DNA from: Butyrivibrio sp. INlla18
GTDB taxonomy: Bacteria; Bacillota; Clostridia; Lachnospirales; Lachnospiraceae
Assembly: GCF_900103635.1 (NCBI RefSeq)
Contig: NZ_FMXK01000010.1
Coordinates: 1-64,000, forward strand
Reading direction: 5' to 3'
Length of the DNA: 64,000 nt
Position 1 is the first letter of the stretch. Every line of letters starts with the position of its first letter. Position numbers and translations under genes: made by a program. The notes under the pieces are model-generated. The model was not told the DNA's origin. It searched no databases and saw only the letters and a program-made list of their open reading frames with translations. Positions 23,540 through 32,263 of this stretch are shown here, piece by piece.

Positions 23540-25564
23540 TCACCTATTTATCCAAACTCTCATTTCGCCTTCACCCCTGTTAGCCCAGGTGTAGTAAGGA
23601 ATCAGCTCTAGTGTGACATCTTCATATTCAGGCTCTTTGTAAACGCTATAGAGTGATTCCGCCTTCTCTTTTTCCCTCTTTCCTGGTAAAAGAATTTTTG
23701 TAATCTCGTTTCCCTCTATTAACGCTTTTTCAAACCTTGCTTTTGAAGCGTCAGTTGTGATTGAAACCATGTGAAGGTCTTTGCCGTTGTCTTTTTCCTC
23801 AATGCAGTACACGAATGGGCCGTAGGTAACCGCAACTTTGCCGTGATCTTCGAAGACTTTTGAGCTCGCCTCCATTATCCTTACTTTCTTGGCAAAAGAG
23901 ATCTCGATAACGTCGCCTTTCTTAAATTCACCTGTAATGTACTCATAGCCCTTCTTTAGCTCATGCGCAAATCCACCGGCATTAAGCTCATACGCCTCGC
24001 ACCAATCAGGAATCCTAACTGCAACAGTTTCCTTCCCTGCTCCAGCCTTCTCCTTAACATCTTTGCAAACTATTCGGAGTCTTCCGCTATCAAGCACATC
24101 TGATTCAATTTTCCACAAAACAGTCGCATTCTCATACTCTTTTTCCACAGTGCCGCCAACGTAAAGGTGCATAAATAGCGTATCATCGCTCTCTGTATAA
24201 GCATAAGCCGCAACAGAACTAAGAAGTCTAGCTATGTTAGGTGGGCAGCAAGCGCAAGGGAACCACTTCTGACGAACAGGCTTCACATGATTTTTTCTCG
24301 CATCCCTGTAGCAGGCTTCTGGCCTAACTTCCAGAGGATTTACGTAAAAGAAGCTCTTTCCATCAAGAGCCATGCCGGCAAGAACCGTGTTGTAGAGAGC
24401 TCTTTCCATGACATTACTATACTTACTATCCACATTCATCTGAAGCATGCGGCGTGCAAAGAACACAAGGCCCACAGATGCGCAGGACTCAGTGTAAGCA
24501 AGATCATTTGGAAGATCATAGTTGTAGGTAAAGGCTTCTCCGATATTAGTGGATCCGATGCCACCTGTGATATACATCTTCTTGTTAACAGCGCTGTCCC
24601 AGAGTCTTTCGCAAGCTGCGTAGAGCTCCTCATCTCCTGTAAGACGCGCAACGTCAGCCATTCCAGAATAAAGATATACGGCTCTTACAGCGTGACCAAC
24701 TGCCTCATCCTGCTCTCTTACTGGCTTGTGAGCCTGATAGTAGTGATACCACTCCTTATCTCCGTGCTTCTTAGCTTCGTCCGGATGCTCTTTATCAAAG
24801 TAATAAGGCTTCTGACCTCTCTCATCGATAAAATACTTGCTAAGCTCAAGGTACTTGGAATCTCCAGTAACCTCATAGAGTCTAACTAGCGCCATCTCTG
24901 AGATCTCATGACCTGGAAAACCATTTATCTTACCTTCTTCCTTGCCAAATCTCGAATAGACGTAATCCGCAAATTTCCTAGCAGCGTTAAGGAGCTTATC
25001 CTTGCCAGTTGCCTCATAATAAGCAACCGCGCCCTCTGTCAGGTGACCAAGGCAGTACAGCTCGTGATGGTCCTTAAGATTAGTAAACACCTTAGACATA
25101 TCATTTATGATGTAATAGGTGTCCAAATATCCGTTCTCCTGCTGGGCTGCGCAGACAATGTCTATTGCTTCATCAGCAGTCCTTTCAAGTTCAGGATCAG
25201 GATGCTGGGTAAGTGAGTATCCTACTGCCTCAATCCACTTTGAGAAATCTGTATCCTGGAAAAGAAATCCATAAAACTTATCCTCTAACTCTTTTCCCTC
25301 TTCTGGAACAGGTCTAAAGACGTCTGTAGGCCAGATAACTTCCTTGTAGGCGCTTCCCAGCTCTTTTCTCCTTGCTGTGATCTTACCTGCAACCTTGAAA
25401 TTACGCATAGCATAGCTTGGCTCTGCGCCCTCAACCTCATCGTTTATGGCCTTCCACTGATAAGGAATGACCTCGTTTCTCACAAGCTCCATCTCGCTCT
25501 TCCAGAATGGATCGTCGATATGGACTTTTCGTAAATTTATTGGCTTTGCAATATTCTTGACCAT
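23540..25564 (-). CDS. GH127 beta-L-arabinofuranosidase
   Basis: This 674-residue cytosolic glycosidase removes beta-L-arabinofuranose from plant hydroxyproline-arabinans or related glycans. The (alpha/alpha)6 core and zinc site are clear: YTESCAS (Glu and Cys at about 359 and 361) and the tandem cysteines in KWFPCACCPPN (about 437-440). In HypBA1 these bind Zn and supply the cysteine nucleophile. The start is set at MVKNIAKPINLRK because AAGGGGAAGTTAC precedes it; a longer in-frame opening has no such site. It is divergent from an AraC regulator, its likely controller. There is no signal peptide, so the substrate must be imported. Confidence 0.9.
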   Translation of the reverse strand: MVKNIAKPINLRKVHIDDPFWKSEMELVRNEVIPYQWKAINDEVEGAEPSYAMRNFKVAGKITARRKELGSAYKEVIWPTDVFRPVPEEGKELEDKFYGFLFQDTDFSKWIEAVGYSLTQHPDPELERTADEAIDIVCAAQQENGYLDTYYIINDMSKVFTNLKDHHELYCLGHLTEGAVAYYEATGKDKLLNAARKFADYVYSRFGKEEGKINGFPGHEISEMALVRLYEVTGDSKYLELSKYFIDERGQKPYYFDKEHPDEAKKHGDKEWYHYYQAHKPVREQDEAVGHAVRAVYLYSGMADVARLTGDEELYAACERLWDSAVNKKMYITGGIGSTNIGEAFTYNYDLPNDLAYTESCASVGLVFFARRMLQMNVDSKYSNVMERALYNTVLAGMALDGKSFFYVNPLEVRPEACYRDARKNHVKPVRQKWFPCACCPPNIARLLSSVAAYAYTESDDTLFMHLYVGGTVEKEYENATVLWKIESDVLDSGRLRIVCKDVKEKAGAGKETVAVRIPDWCEAYELNAGGFAHELKKGYEYITGEFKKGDVIEISFAKKVRIMEASSKVFEDHGKVAVTYGPFVYCIEEKDNGKDLHMVSITTDASKARFEKALIEGNEITKILLPGKREKEKAESLYSVYKEPEYEDVTLELIPYYTWANRGEGEMRVWINR

Positions 25565-25721
25565 TGTAACTTCCCCTTTTACACTGTCAGTATTTTTCAC
25601 ATGCTTGCCAGTAATCAACTGGCCTTTTGATAGTTTCAGAATAGCATTTTTGCTTTTTTAATAACATTGATATAATAGAATTAAACATGTATATTTTGGA
25701 ATATTTTATCGAGGTAGACAC

Positions 25722-26558
25722 ATGAAAGTCTCATTTGAAATAGCTGACAATCATAAAATAGAAAGCGCTAACTACGTTACTAACGTTGTTCCAATGCTTC
25801 ATCCAGACCGCGTACTTGAAGTTCATGACTTTTTGTATATTTTGGATGGAACCTGGGAGATATATGAGAACGATACTGCCTATGAGATGGGAAAAGACGA
25901 TCTTTTGATCCTGTCAGCTGGTAATCACCACTACGGCAAAAAGCCCAGCTCTGCAGGAAACAAGCACATGTATATTCACTTATATCAGGAGAACCATAAA
26001 CGCAGCACATCAAAAAGAGCAGGCTCCACCGATATTCCATCCACAGCCCTCACTTCCAATTCACCCTTATTTCACTGCGCTTCCAACCCGCGCATCAAGC
26101 AGTACTTCAAGGAGATAATCGCAACTCACCTAAGCGATAATCCTTCGATCAATCAAGAACTGAAAGAGGAAAAGATATCTCTTTTGATGGGACTAATGCT
26201 GTGGGAAATAAATTCATTGCAAAGCGCTTCAGAAACAAAACCCAAGCACTCTGAGCTCATATCCAAGATCATAGACCTCCTCCAGACAAATCCCCATCAC
26301 ATGTACACCACAGAGGAAATCGCAGATAAATTCTACGTTTGCTCCAAGACTATTTCCAACATGTTCAAAGATGCTTACGATGCCACATTCTACAGCTATC
26401 AGATGAACATGAAACTAGAAATGGTCAGACAATATCTGTCTGACCATCCTTATGAAACTCTGGCAAGTGCCGCCAGAAACTATGGTTTTTACGATGAATT
26501 TCATTTAGGTAAAGCTTTTAAAAAGAAATATGGTTATTCGCCAAAGAGAAAAATCTAG
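25722..26558 (+). CDS. AraC-family transcriptional regulator
   Basis: The 278-residue protein has a cupin-like N-terminal sensor (residues 1-95) and a C-terminal AraC double helix-turn-helix (about 185-278; ADKFYVCSKTISNMFKDA, then AARNYGFYDEFHLGKAFKKK). It is divergently transcribed from GH127 across a 157-base intergenic region and probably activates it in response to arabinose or an arabinan sugar. GAGG lies before the ATG. The second recognition helix matches the family consensus G..d..yFs..FKk..G.sP. Confidence 0.9.
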   Translation: MKVSFEIADNHKIESANYVTNVVPMLHPDRVLEVHDFLYILDGTWEIYENDTAYEMGKDDLLILSAGNHHYGKKPSSAGNKHMYIHLYQENHKRSTSKRAGSTDIPSTALTSNSPLFHCASNPRIKQYFKEIIATHLSDNPSINQELKEEKISLLMGLMLWEINSLQSASETKPKHSELISKIIDLLQTNPHHMYTTEEIADKFYVCSKTISNMFKDAYDATFYSYQMNMKLEMVRQYLSDHPYETLASAARNYGFYDEFHLGKAFKKKYGYSPKRKI

Positions 26559-26578
26559 CACAAAGTCCGCGCCACTTC

Positions 26579-27040
26579 TCACTTCACAGGTACGCAGTGT
26601 TTATCATTGATATCGCATACCTTCTGAACTCTTCTGCGATATTTCTCTTCCATAAGCGGATCAGTATTTAGCCAGGTCTTTACGATCTCCATAGCCATAA
26701 GTCCGCCAATTATCTTAGCTCCAAGGCACAATATATTTGAATCTGTGTGCTGTCTTGCAAGTGTGGCACACACAGGATCCTGACAAACTGCCGCATAACA
26801 ACCATTTATCTTGTTGGCGATAAGCGCACTTCCATAGCCAACTCCATCGCAAAAGATTCCTCTTTCGCAGTCACCCTTTGCAACCGCCAGCGCAGCAGGA
26901 TAAACAAAATCTGAAAGATCACAGGACTCACTGTCATAAGTACCAAAGTCCTTAACGTCGTATCCTTGCTCGACAAGATACGCCTTGATTTCTTCCTTCA
27001 TCTGCGTTCCCGCATGGTCATTTGCCATAGCAATCGTCAT
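26579..27040 (-). CDS. RpiB/LacA/LacB-family sugar-phosphate isomerase with altered active site
   Basis: The 153-residue protein is clearly RpiB-like: IAMANDHAG, a FCDGVGYGSALIANK loop, then CQDPVCATLARQHTDSNILCLGAK. RpiB interconverts ribose-5- and ribulose-5-phosphate. In E. coli RpiB the loop is CGTGIG with catalytic Cys. Aligned without a gap on the shared ANK, an Asp takes the Cys position and a Cys lies one residue before it. Mycobacterial and Lac enzymes also vary here, so activity may be on another sugar phosphate. It sits next to AraC/GH127, suggesting pentose use. Confidence 0.8.
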   Translation of the reverse strand: MTIAMANDHAGTQMKEEIKAYLVEQGYDVKDFGTYDSESCDLSDFVYPAALAVAKGDCERGIFCDGVGYGSALIANKINGCYAAVCQDPVCATLARQHTDSNILCLGAKIIGGLMAMEIVKTWLNTDPLMEEKYRRRVQKVCDINDKHCVPVK

Positions 27041-27055
27041 AGTGCACCTCCTTAT

Positions 27056-27832
27056 TTATTCTTTCTTTTTCACATGCTCAGTTAGAGCCTTCAGCCCGTC
27101 CACATCCAGCGTCAGCACATTTGTTGCAAAAATGGTCTTCACAAGCCAGATCAGGAATACGAACACAAGCACTGGGATCACGCATGCTGTAACGATCATG
27201 ACCGCAAGCGACTCCAAGAGACTTCCAAGGAAGTCAGACGCCTTCTCAACGGTCTCAGTCGTGATAGTCGTGAACTCGTTAAAAAAGCTTGTTCCGCCCT
27301 CGCCCTCTATCTCTAAGCTCTCATATTCCTCAACTGCGTTATCTACTCTTGCAGCATGTGTCTCATAAACCTTATCAGAGAGCCATACGCTCGAAGGCAC
27401 GATCAGGAATATGATAAGCCCAACTACTGCAAGTTTCCCTGCGATGGTTCTCAAATGTTTTTTACCAAATGCAATAGATAGGCACACCAGCACGCATGCG
27501 ACTGGTATCAGCACTGAAAATGCGATGTATCCAGAAAGGCTCACCAAAAACTTCTCAAGGTAAAGCGCGCACAGTATAAGTAAGAAGTACTTGGCAAGTT
27601 CAGCAAGCTGATCCGCGATAGGTGTGCACAGATCTCCAGGAAGGAGCGATATTGTAGCAGATGTTGCTGCCGCTCCACCAGATAAAGTCATGACTTTGGT
27701 GATCTTATCCTCTGTCTGCTCCAATGTATGCACGTGATTATTTGGATCTGCTGCCCATGGCGCGATCTTGGTAAAAGAAATAACGGCCACAAGTAGCATC
27801 ACCACTATAAAAGTAATCTTTTTGATATCCAA
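27056..27832 (-). CDS. Multi-pass membrane protein of unknown function
   Basis: The 258-residue protein has an N-terminal helix, a periplasmic-type stretch (residues 25-70), then about four further membrane helices (near 78-100, 103-120, 128-150 and 210-235) with a soluble loop of about 60 residues before the last. It ends in a Lys/Glu tail. No known motif is visible. It lies 12 bases from DUF4230 and 15 bases from the RpiB gene, so an operon is likely. Confidence 0.65.
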   Translation of the reverse strand: MDIKKITFIVVMLLVAVISFTKIAPWAADPNNHVHTLEQTEDKITKVMTLSGGAAATSATISLLPGDLCTPIADQLAELAKYFLLILCALYLEKFLVSLSGYIAFSVLIPVACVLVCLSIAFGKKHLRTIAGKLAVVGLIIFLIVPSSVWLSDKVYETHAARVDNAVEEYESLEIEGEGGTSFFNEFTTITTETVEKASDFLGSLLESLAVMIVTACVIPVLVFVFLIWLVKTIFATNVLTLDVDGLKALTEHVKKKE

Positions 27833-27844
27833 AGCTGCTCCTCC

Positions 27845-28534
27845 TTACTGATAAACAATGGTGTACTCTGCAGTTGCAGGGAAGCTGTTTACAAAGTTCT
27901 GCACTATTGCCTTCGCCTGTTCATCAGCTCTTTCTAGAATTCCACTATCAAGTGCCTTCTGCTTGGCAGTTTTCTCATACTCCGCCATAGCAGCGTTATA
28001 ATCATCGAGCTTTAGCGGATTCCAAAGGGAGTCTTTTTCTGAATAGCTCTCAAAAGAATCCTTGTCTATAGCCACAGACTGAATCTCAGCATCTGGGATA
28101 TCAATAGTCACTGTCCTTGTGGCGTCATCCTTGGTGATGGTGATCTTCTCGAAGTCCACTCCAGCAAAAACCTGGCCGTCATACTTAAACACCATCTGTG
28201 ATGAGGAATCTATCATGTTAAAAAACACCTTTTTCTCTTTGGTGTAGGTTTCAACATTTGTAAAATAGTATTCCTGAGTAACCAAAAAGCCCATGTTTGC
28301 TAGCCCATCTCGAATCGTCTCAGTGCTGATGGACACAAGAACCTTGGCTTCACTCTTAGTATCTTTTTCCTTGGCAGTCTCTGACGCAGGGCTCACGATC
28401 TGCTGATTACCACGGTCCTTCATATAACCTGCGATCAGGACAATGCTGATGATCACCGCAACTGCAATGATCACCAGATAGATGATATTTTTATTTTCCT
28501 TAAGCTTATCCACAAAGCTAGTCTTCTTTTTCAT
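27845..28534 (-). CDS. DUF4230 domain protein
   Basis: The 229-residue single-TM protein has its TM at about 20-41 and an exported DUF4230 domain: VLVSISTETIRDGLANMGFLVTQEYYFTN with KITITKDDATRTVTIDIPDAEIQS. The domain occurs widely in Firmicutes with unknown function. I start it at 28534, because GGGGA lies 5 bases before this ATG; a GTG four codons earlier is less likely. It is upstream of the membrane gene at 27056 by 12 bases. Confidence 0.8.
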   Translation of the reverse strand: MKKKTSFVDKLKENKNIIYLVIIAVAVIISIVLIAGYMKDRGNQQIVSPASETAKEKDTKSEAKVLVSISTETIRDGLANMGFLVTQEYYFTNVETYTKEKKVFFNMIDSSSQMVFKYDGQVFAGVDFEKITITKDDATRTVTIDIPDAEIQSVAIDKDSFESYSEKDSLWNPLKLDDYNAAMAEYEKTAKQKALDSGILERADEQAKAIVQNFVNSFPATAEYTIVYQ

Positions 28535-28572
28535 ACTTATCCCCACTTGCTATCAGCGGTTTTCCACCACTT

Positions 28573-28965
28573 TTAGAACTTCACTACTTCTGGAGCCTTG
28601 GTAAAAGAGCTAAAGGTTGCAGTTGCGTTCTTTAAGTAGAATACCTCTGTATTGCCGTCATCTGCCTTGTACATTCCCTGAAGTGATGGGTATGCATCAA
28701 GCATAGACTGACGAGCTTCGTTTCTATCATCCTCTACAAGCTCACCTGCAACTCTGAGCCACTCACCGTTCATGAATGCGCAGATCTCAACCTTTGGATT
28801 AGCGTGAATCTGCTTAGAAACGTCTTTTACCTTACCAGTCTGAATATAAAGCTTGCCCTCAAATACATGAGCAGTGCCAAAAGGCCTTACTCTTGGCTGA
28901 TCTCCATCAACTGTTGCAAGGTAGTAAGTACCAGCATCTTTCAAAAACTTAACAACTCTCTCCAT
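28573..28965 (-). CDS. Pyridoxamine 5'-phosphate oxidase-like flavoprotein
   Basis: The 130-residue protein has the split-barrel flavin-binding fold: YYLATVDGDQPRVRPFGTAHVFEGKLYIQTG and the pattern NPKVEICAFMNGEWLRVAGE. Members bind FMN or F420-like cofactors and are mostly uncharacterised reductases. True PdxH enzymes are about 200 residues, so vitamin B6 oxidation is unlikely. It lies 38 bases upstream of the DUF4230 gene start. An isolated palindromic repeat half-unit lies upstream. Confidence 0.8.
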   Translation of the reverse strand: MERVVKFLKDAGTYYLATVDGDQPRVRPFGTAHVFEGKLYIQTGKVKDVSKQIHANPKVEICAFMNGEWLRVAGELVEDDRNEARQSMLDAYPSLQGMYKADDGNTEVFYLKNATATFSSFTKAPEVVKF

Positions 28966-29020
28966 ATTTACGTCCTCTCTTTCTCAGGGTATGTGATTTC
29001 TTACCTACCATTATAGCAAA

Positions 29021-29055
29021 AATGAGCCCTAACCTCCGTCCCTAGGGCTCACTTT
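29021..29055. repeat. Single half-unit of the GGGACGG palindrome family
   Basis: GAGCCCTA and TAGGGCTC arms (29024-29050) bracket ACCTCCGTCCC. It lies 73 bases beyond the stop codon of the gene ending at 29123 and has T-runs on both sides. Confidence 0.8.
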
Positions 29056-29122
29056 TAAACTCATCGTTAGGATTTGGATGGAGATTCTTGCAGGGCTGCT
29101 TTTTGATCCATAGTTCACCTTT

Positions 29123-29665
29123 TTAATAATTAGGAAAAGACTTAGTAACTGTCATGTTAACAACGCCGCCCTTAATAGAGATCTTAATATCATCCGCAAG
29201 CTTTTTAAGAATTGAATGCTCATAGCGATCCCACTCAGGATCCTCGATATATCTTCCAGTAACATCAGAAGCTACATCATCTGGAAGCTCATAATAACTA
29301 CTATTATCTGCTTCAGCAAGCATAGCCTCTTCAAAGGCATCTCTCAGCATTCCAAGGAAAGTTTTGGCAGCCTCATTCTTCCTCTCACTGGAAGAGTTGA
29401 TAAGAAGATATCTCTTTTCCTTGTCCATAACAGTCTCAGTTGTCATGTTGAGGTCAAACTTACTACCCTCGCACTCAACCCAAAAAGAAGCTTTGATCTC
29501 GCCAGTGATACTGCGAGCCATGCTAAGGAGTTCCTCAGTGCAGAGCTGAAGCTGTGTGGAATCCTTTGTATCAAGGCACTTAAACTCAGCAATCTTCTTG
29601 GTTGCCTCTATAGCCTCTTTAAAACCATTTCCTTTATTATCTATGATCACTACATCTGACTTCAT
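29123..29665 (-). CDS. Degenerate HATPase-like partner of the STAS protein
   Basis: The 180-residue protein has the size and order of an anti-sigma ATPase (RsbW-like), with TQLQLCTEELLSMARSITG at the N-box position. The expected Asn (ExxxN) is replaced by Ser, and I see no clear G1 box (DxGxG). It may bind the STAS protein without kinase activity. It follows the STAS gene by 23 bases on the minus strand. I am fairly confident of the context and less so of the fold. Confidence 0.55.
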   Translation of the reverse strand: MKSDVVIIDNKGNGFKEAIEATKKIAEFKCLDTKDSTQLQLCTEELLSMARSITGEIKASFWVECEGSKFDLNMTTETVMDKEKRYLLINSSSERKNEAAKTFLGMLRDAFEEAMLAEADNSSYYELPDDVASDVTGRYIEDPEWDRYEHSILKKLADDIKISIKGGVVNMTVTKSFPNY

Positions 29666-29688
29666 TTAGGACACCTCCTATCATTACG

Positions 29689-29985
29689 TCATTCGACGTC
29701 AAGTAAGCTGTCAAAACCAGTAACAGAGAAAACCTCTTTTACAATATCATTTGCACCAACAATCTTAACTGTTCCCTTGTTGTGCAAAGCTCTCTTGGCC
29801 ATGAGAAGCGTTCTAAGGCCAGCAGATGAGATGTATTCAAGACTCTTTACATCAATAACAAGTTCCTTGATACTATCAAGATCTGGTTTAAGCTCAGCTT
29901 CAAGGTCTGGAGCTGTAAGAGTATCAAGTCTTCCTTCAAGTACAACATCAAGTCGATCGCCATTTAGTTTTTTTGAGATATTCAT
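29689..29985 (-). CDS. STAS-domain anti-anti-sigma factor
   Basis: This 98-residue stand-alone STAS domain resembles SpoIIAA and RsbV. The phospho-acceptor region reads SLEYISSAGLRTLL, where the Ser after the Ser-Ser pair normally receives phosphate. It belongs to partner-switching systems where a kinase and a PP2C phosphatase set its state. The window also encodes an RsbU-like phosphatase at 54548 and a HATPase fused to a MATE transporter at 56103. AGGAGG precedes the ATG. It is co-directional with the pseudo-kinase-like gene. Confidence 0.88.
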   Translation of the reverse strand: MNISKKLNGDRLDVVLEGRLDTLTAPDLEAELKPDLDSIKELVIDVKSLEYISSAGLRTLLMAKRALHNKGTVKIVGANDIVKEVFSVTGFDSLLDVE

Positions 29986-30077
29986 GCTAATCCTCCTTGC
30001 CTAGATATACTATCCAAGTTTGTACTGTATTGTATCTATAATTTTATCACAATATAGTCAACGTAGACACAAAAAAA

Positions 30078-30149
30078 TGAGCCCCAGGGACGGGGTTAGT
30101 GGGCCATTTTTTGCAAAATAGTCCACTGACCCTATCCCCAGGGCCCACC
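30078..30149. repeat. REPIN-like palindrome, GGGCC variant
   Basis: Half-unit 1 (30079-30105) reads GAGCCCCAGGGACGGGG then TTAGTGGGCC. Half-unit 2 (30121-30146) is its imperfect inverse. A-runs lie on both sides. It lies 21 bases past the stop of the gene ending at 30170. Confidence 0.8.
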
Positions 30150-30169
30150 AAAAAATTTTGTGTTTTTAT

Positions 30170-32038
30170 TTATCTTTCAAATGCAGCAAATCCTTCACTT
30201 ACATCATATTCCTTGCTGCTTCTCCAGTCAGTTATTACCCAATCATACAGGTCTGCAGGTTCAACAAATCCATGCTTACCAGTAAATGGTCCTGCAAGTG
30301 GTCCGCCAGAAACTCCAACACATTTCATTGCTGTGCTGCTTCCATCTGGAAGTTTGATAAGTCCATTGTATTTGACACCGCAATAAATACTTGTACTTCC
30401 TTCAAGATTATCATTTGCAATCTTGCACTCAAGGATTATCCAATACTCATTGTAGCCTTCAGCATTTCTCATTTCATAGCCTTTTTCAGCCATGCTCTTT
30501 TCTACGAGAATAGCATCTCCAACGTAGCTATATTCCTTGATATCAACATCAAAGGTTCTTGGGACATAGTCCTCAACAACTCTAATAGCATAATCAACAA
30601 GGTTCTTCCTTGAGGCATCAGAGATCTCATCAAGCTTATTAACAGGTGTATATCCCTCATATGCCTCAAATCCATTGTTTGCAAGGACTTTCCACTCTGT
30701 TGGATAGGTCTCTTCCTCTGTTATCTGTACATAAAGCTCACATGGAACAGGTGCATCAGGTGATGTTACAGGTGCATATATAAGGTCATAAGCTGAAAGT
30801 TCATAACTGCATCCATTCTGGCCTTTGATCGCATTCTTAAATGCCTGTGCATAATATACAGTAACTTTTCCATCATTCAATGTTGATGCAAACTCTGTAT
30901 CCATCATGTCGTATTCATCAAGTGCTTCAAAAGAGATCGTAACTTTTTCTACATCATAGACTGTGCTATAAGCAGCCTTATCTGATACGTTTTCATTCTC
31001 ATAATTGGGTACCACCAGAAAGTATCCTGCAGGCTCTACGCTCTCAACATTAGCCTCTTTCCAGTCGTAATCAACAGCTGAAATATATGATCTGATACTA
31101 TCCTCAGTCTCTTTATGAAGCTTGGCAGCAAAAGCATCATCAATATCATCAATGCTTGCAAGCATCTCATCAAGTCCGGTTACTTCATATTCCTTCTCAG
31201 ACATTGCAGGAATCTTGCCGTATTTCTCAGCATAATAGCTCATTTCCTGCTTCTTCAAAGAAATCTTTACTGTGCCACCATTTGCAACAACAGCATCCTC
31301 ATCGTATGTGAAGTCTTTAGTCTCTAACACATCACCGGTGTACTCAACCTTAACTCTTCCACCAGGTGACACACCTTCAAAAGTTACTGTAAGATTCTTG
31401 AATGGATCAAATTTAGCAACCTCTGTAAGGTTCTTAGCCTTTACGCTTCCATCCTTGTACTTAACCTTGCAGTTAAGCATCTCTGAAAGCTTCTCATCAA
31501 CAGTCCAAGTGTATGCTACCTTGTCTCCGTTTGTGAGCTTTCCATTATTCTCGTCAAAAGAGATCTTAACTGAGCCCTCAAGCAGATCCATTGGAGTCAT
31601 AACTCCATCGTATTCAGCCTTTGCATCACCTTCGAACTTAAGCTTCTTGCCATACTTAGATCTGATAGCTTCCCAATCAACTACAGCTCTTGCCTGGCCA
31701 TATCCATCATAACCGCTTGTCTCGATCTTGGTGTACTTACTAAGGTCGATTGTAGGCTTTGATGTGATCATCAAAAATACTACAAGTGCAGCAACTATCG
31801 CTGCAGCGATACCAATAAGCTTAGGGGAGATTCCCTTCTTACTAGAACTAGCCGCTGGCTTTTGAGTTGCCTTCTCAGCTGCCTTTTCAACTGTTTTAGT
31901 TGTTTCCGTTTCTTTTACATTTGTTTCATCATTTTTAACATCAGTTTCCTGCTTTGGTGCTCCTGCAAGTTCTGCCCCACATCCCTTGCAAAACTTAGCA
32001 CCATCTGCATTCTCAGTGCCACATTTTGAACAAAACAT
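30170..32038 (-). CDS. Zinc-ribbon, single-TM protein with large exported region
   Basis: The 622-residue protein starts MFCSKCGTENADGAKFCKGCGAEL, a classical zinc ribbon. I choose the start at 32038 because AGGAGGAACACT precedes it. A Glu/Lys/Thr linker follows, then one TM (about 80-100) and over 500 exported residues with beta-rich repeated segments, including KVAYTWTVDEKLSEML. The family is common in gut Clostridia but uncharacterised. Its layout (cytosolic ribbon, TM, big outside domain) matches the genes at 2318 and 20963. Confidence 0.75.
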   Translation of the reverse strand: MFCSKCGTENADGAKFCKGCGAELAGAPKQETDVKNDETNVKETETTKTVEKAAEKATQKPAASSSKKGISPKLIGIAAAIVAALVVFLMITSKPTIDLSKYTKIETSGYDGYGQARAVVDWEAIRSKYGKKLKFEGDAKAEYDGVMTPMDLLEGSVKISFDENNGKLTNGDKVAYTWTVDEKLSEMLNCKVKYKDGSVKAKNLTEVAKFDPFKNLTVTFEGVSPGGRVKVEYTGDVLETKDFTYDEDAVVANGGTVKISLKKQEMSYYAEKYGKIPAMSEKEYEVTGLDEMLASIDDIDDAFAAKLHKETEDSIRSYISAVDYDWKEANVESVEPAGYFLVVPNYENENVSDKAAYSTVYDVEKVTISFEALDEYDMMDTEFASTLNDGKVTVYYAQAFKNAIKGQNGCSYELSAYDLIYAPVTSPDAPVPCELYVQITEEETYPTEWKVLANNGFEAYEGYTPVNKLDEISDASRKNLVDYAIRVVEDYVPRTFDVDIKEYSYVGDAILVEKSMAEKGYEMRNAEGYNEYWIILECKIANDNLEGSTSIYCGVKYNGLIKLPDGSSTAMKCVGVSGGPLAGPFTGKHGFVEPADLYDWVITDWRSSKEYDVSEGFAAFER

Positions 32039-32169
32039 AGTGTTCCTCCTAACTTTTCCTTTAATCAACATGTAAAAATATATGCTATTTAAAAAGGAAG
32101 TTCAAGAGAAAACCGCAATTTTACTATATTCCGTTCAGTTTTGTATCTATTACAGTTTCCGTAACAAAA

Positions 32170-32263
32170 AAAGAATGGACCTAGGGGACGGGGTTAGTGG
32201 ACCATTTGTCCCAAATGGTCCACTAACCCCGTCCCCTAGGTCCACTTCTGCCATTTTTCGTCA
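32170..32263. repeat. REPIN-like perfect palindrome, GGACC variant, copy at feoB 3' end
   Basis: Two 33-base arms (32176-32208 and 32212-32244) are perfectly complementary around TCC. They start TGGACCTAGGGGACGGGG and are followed by CTTCTGCCATTTTTCGTCA, which runs into the feoB stop codon. The whole stretch is nearly identical to 34713-34806. Confidence 0.9.

Noticed and set aside
24287-24889. 200-codon frame on + within GH127
   Set aside because: The opposite strand encodes the zinc and catalytic residues of GH127; this frame has no domain pattern.
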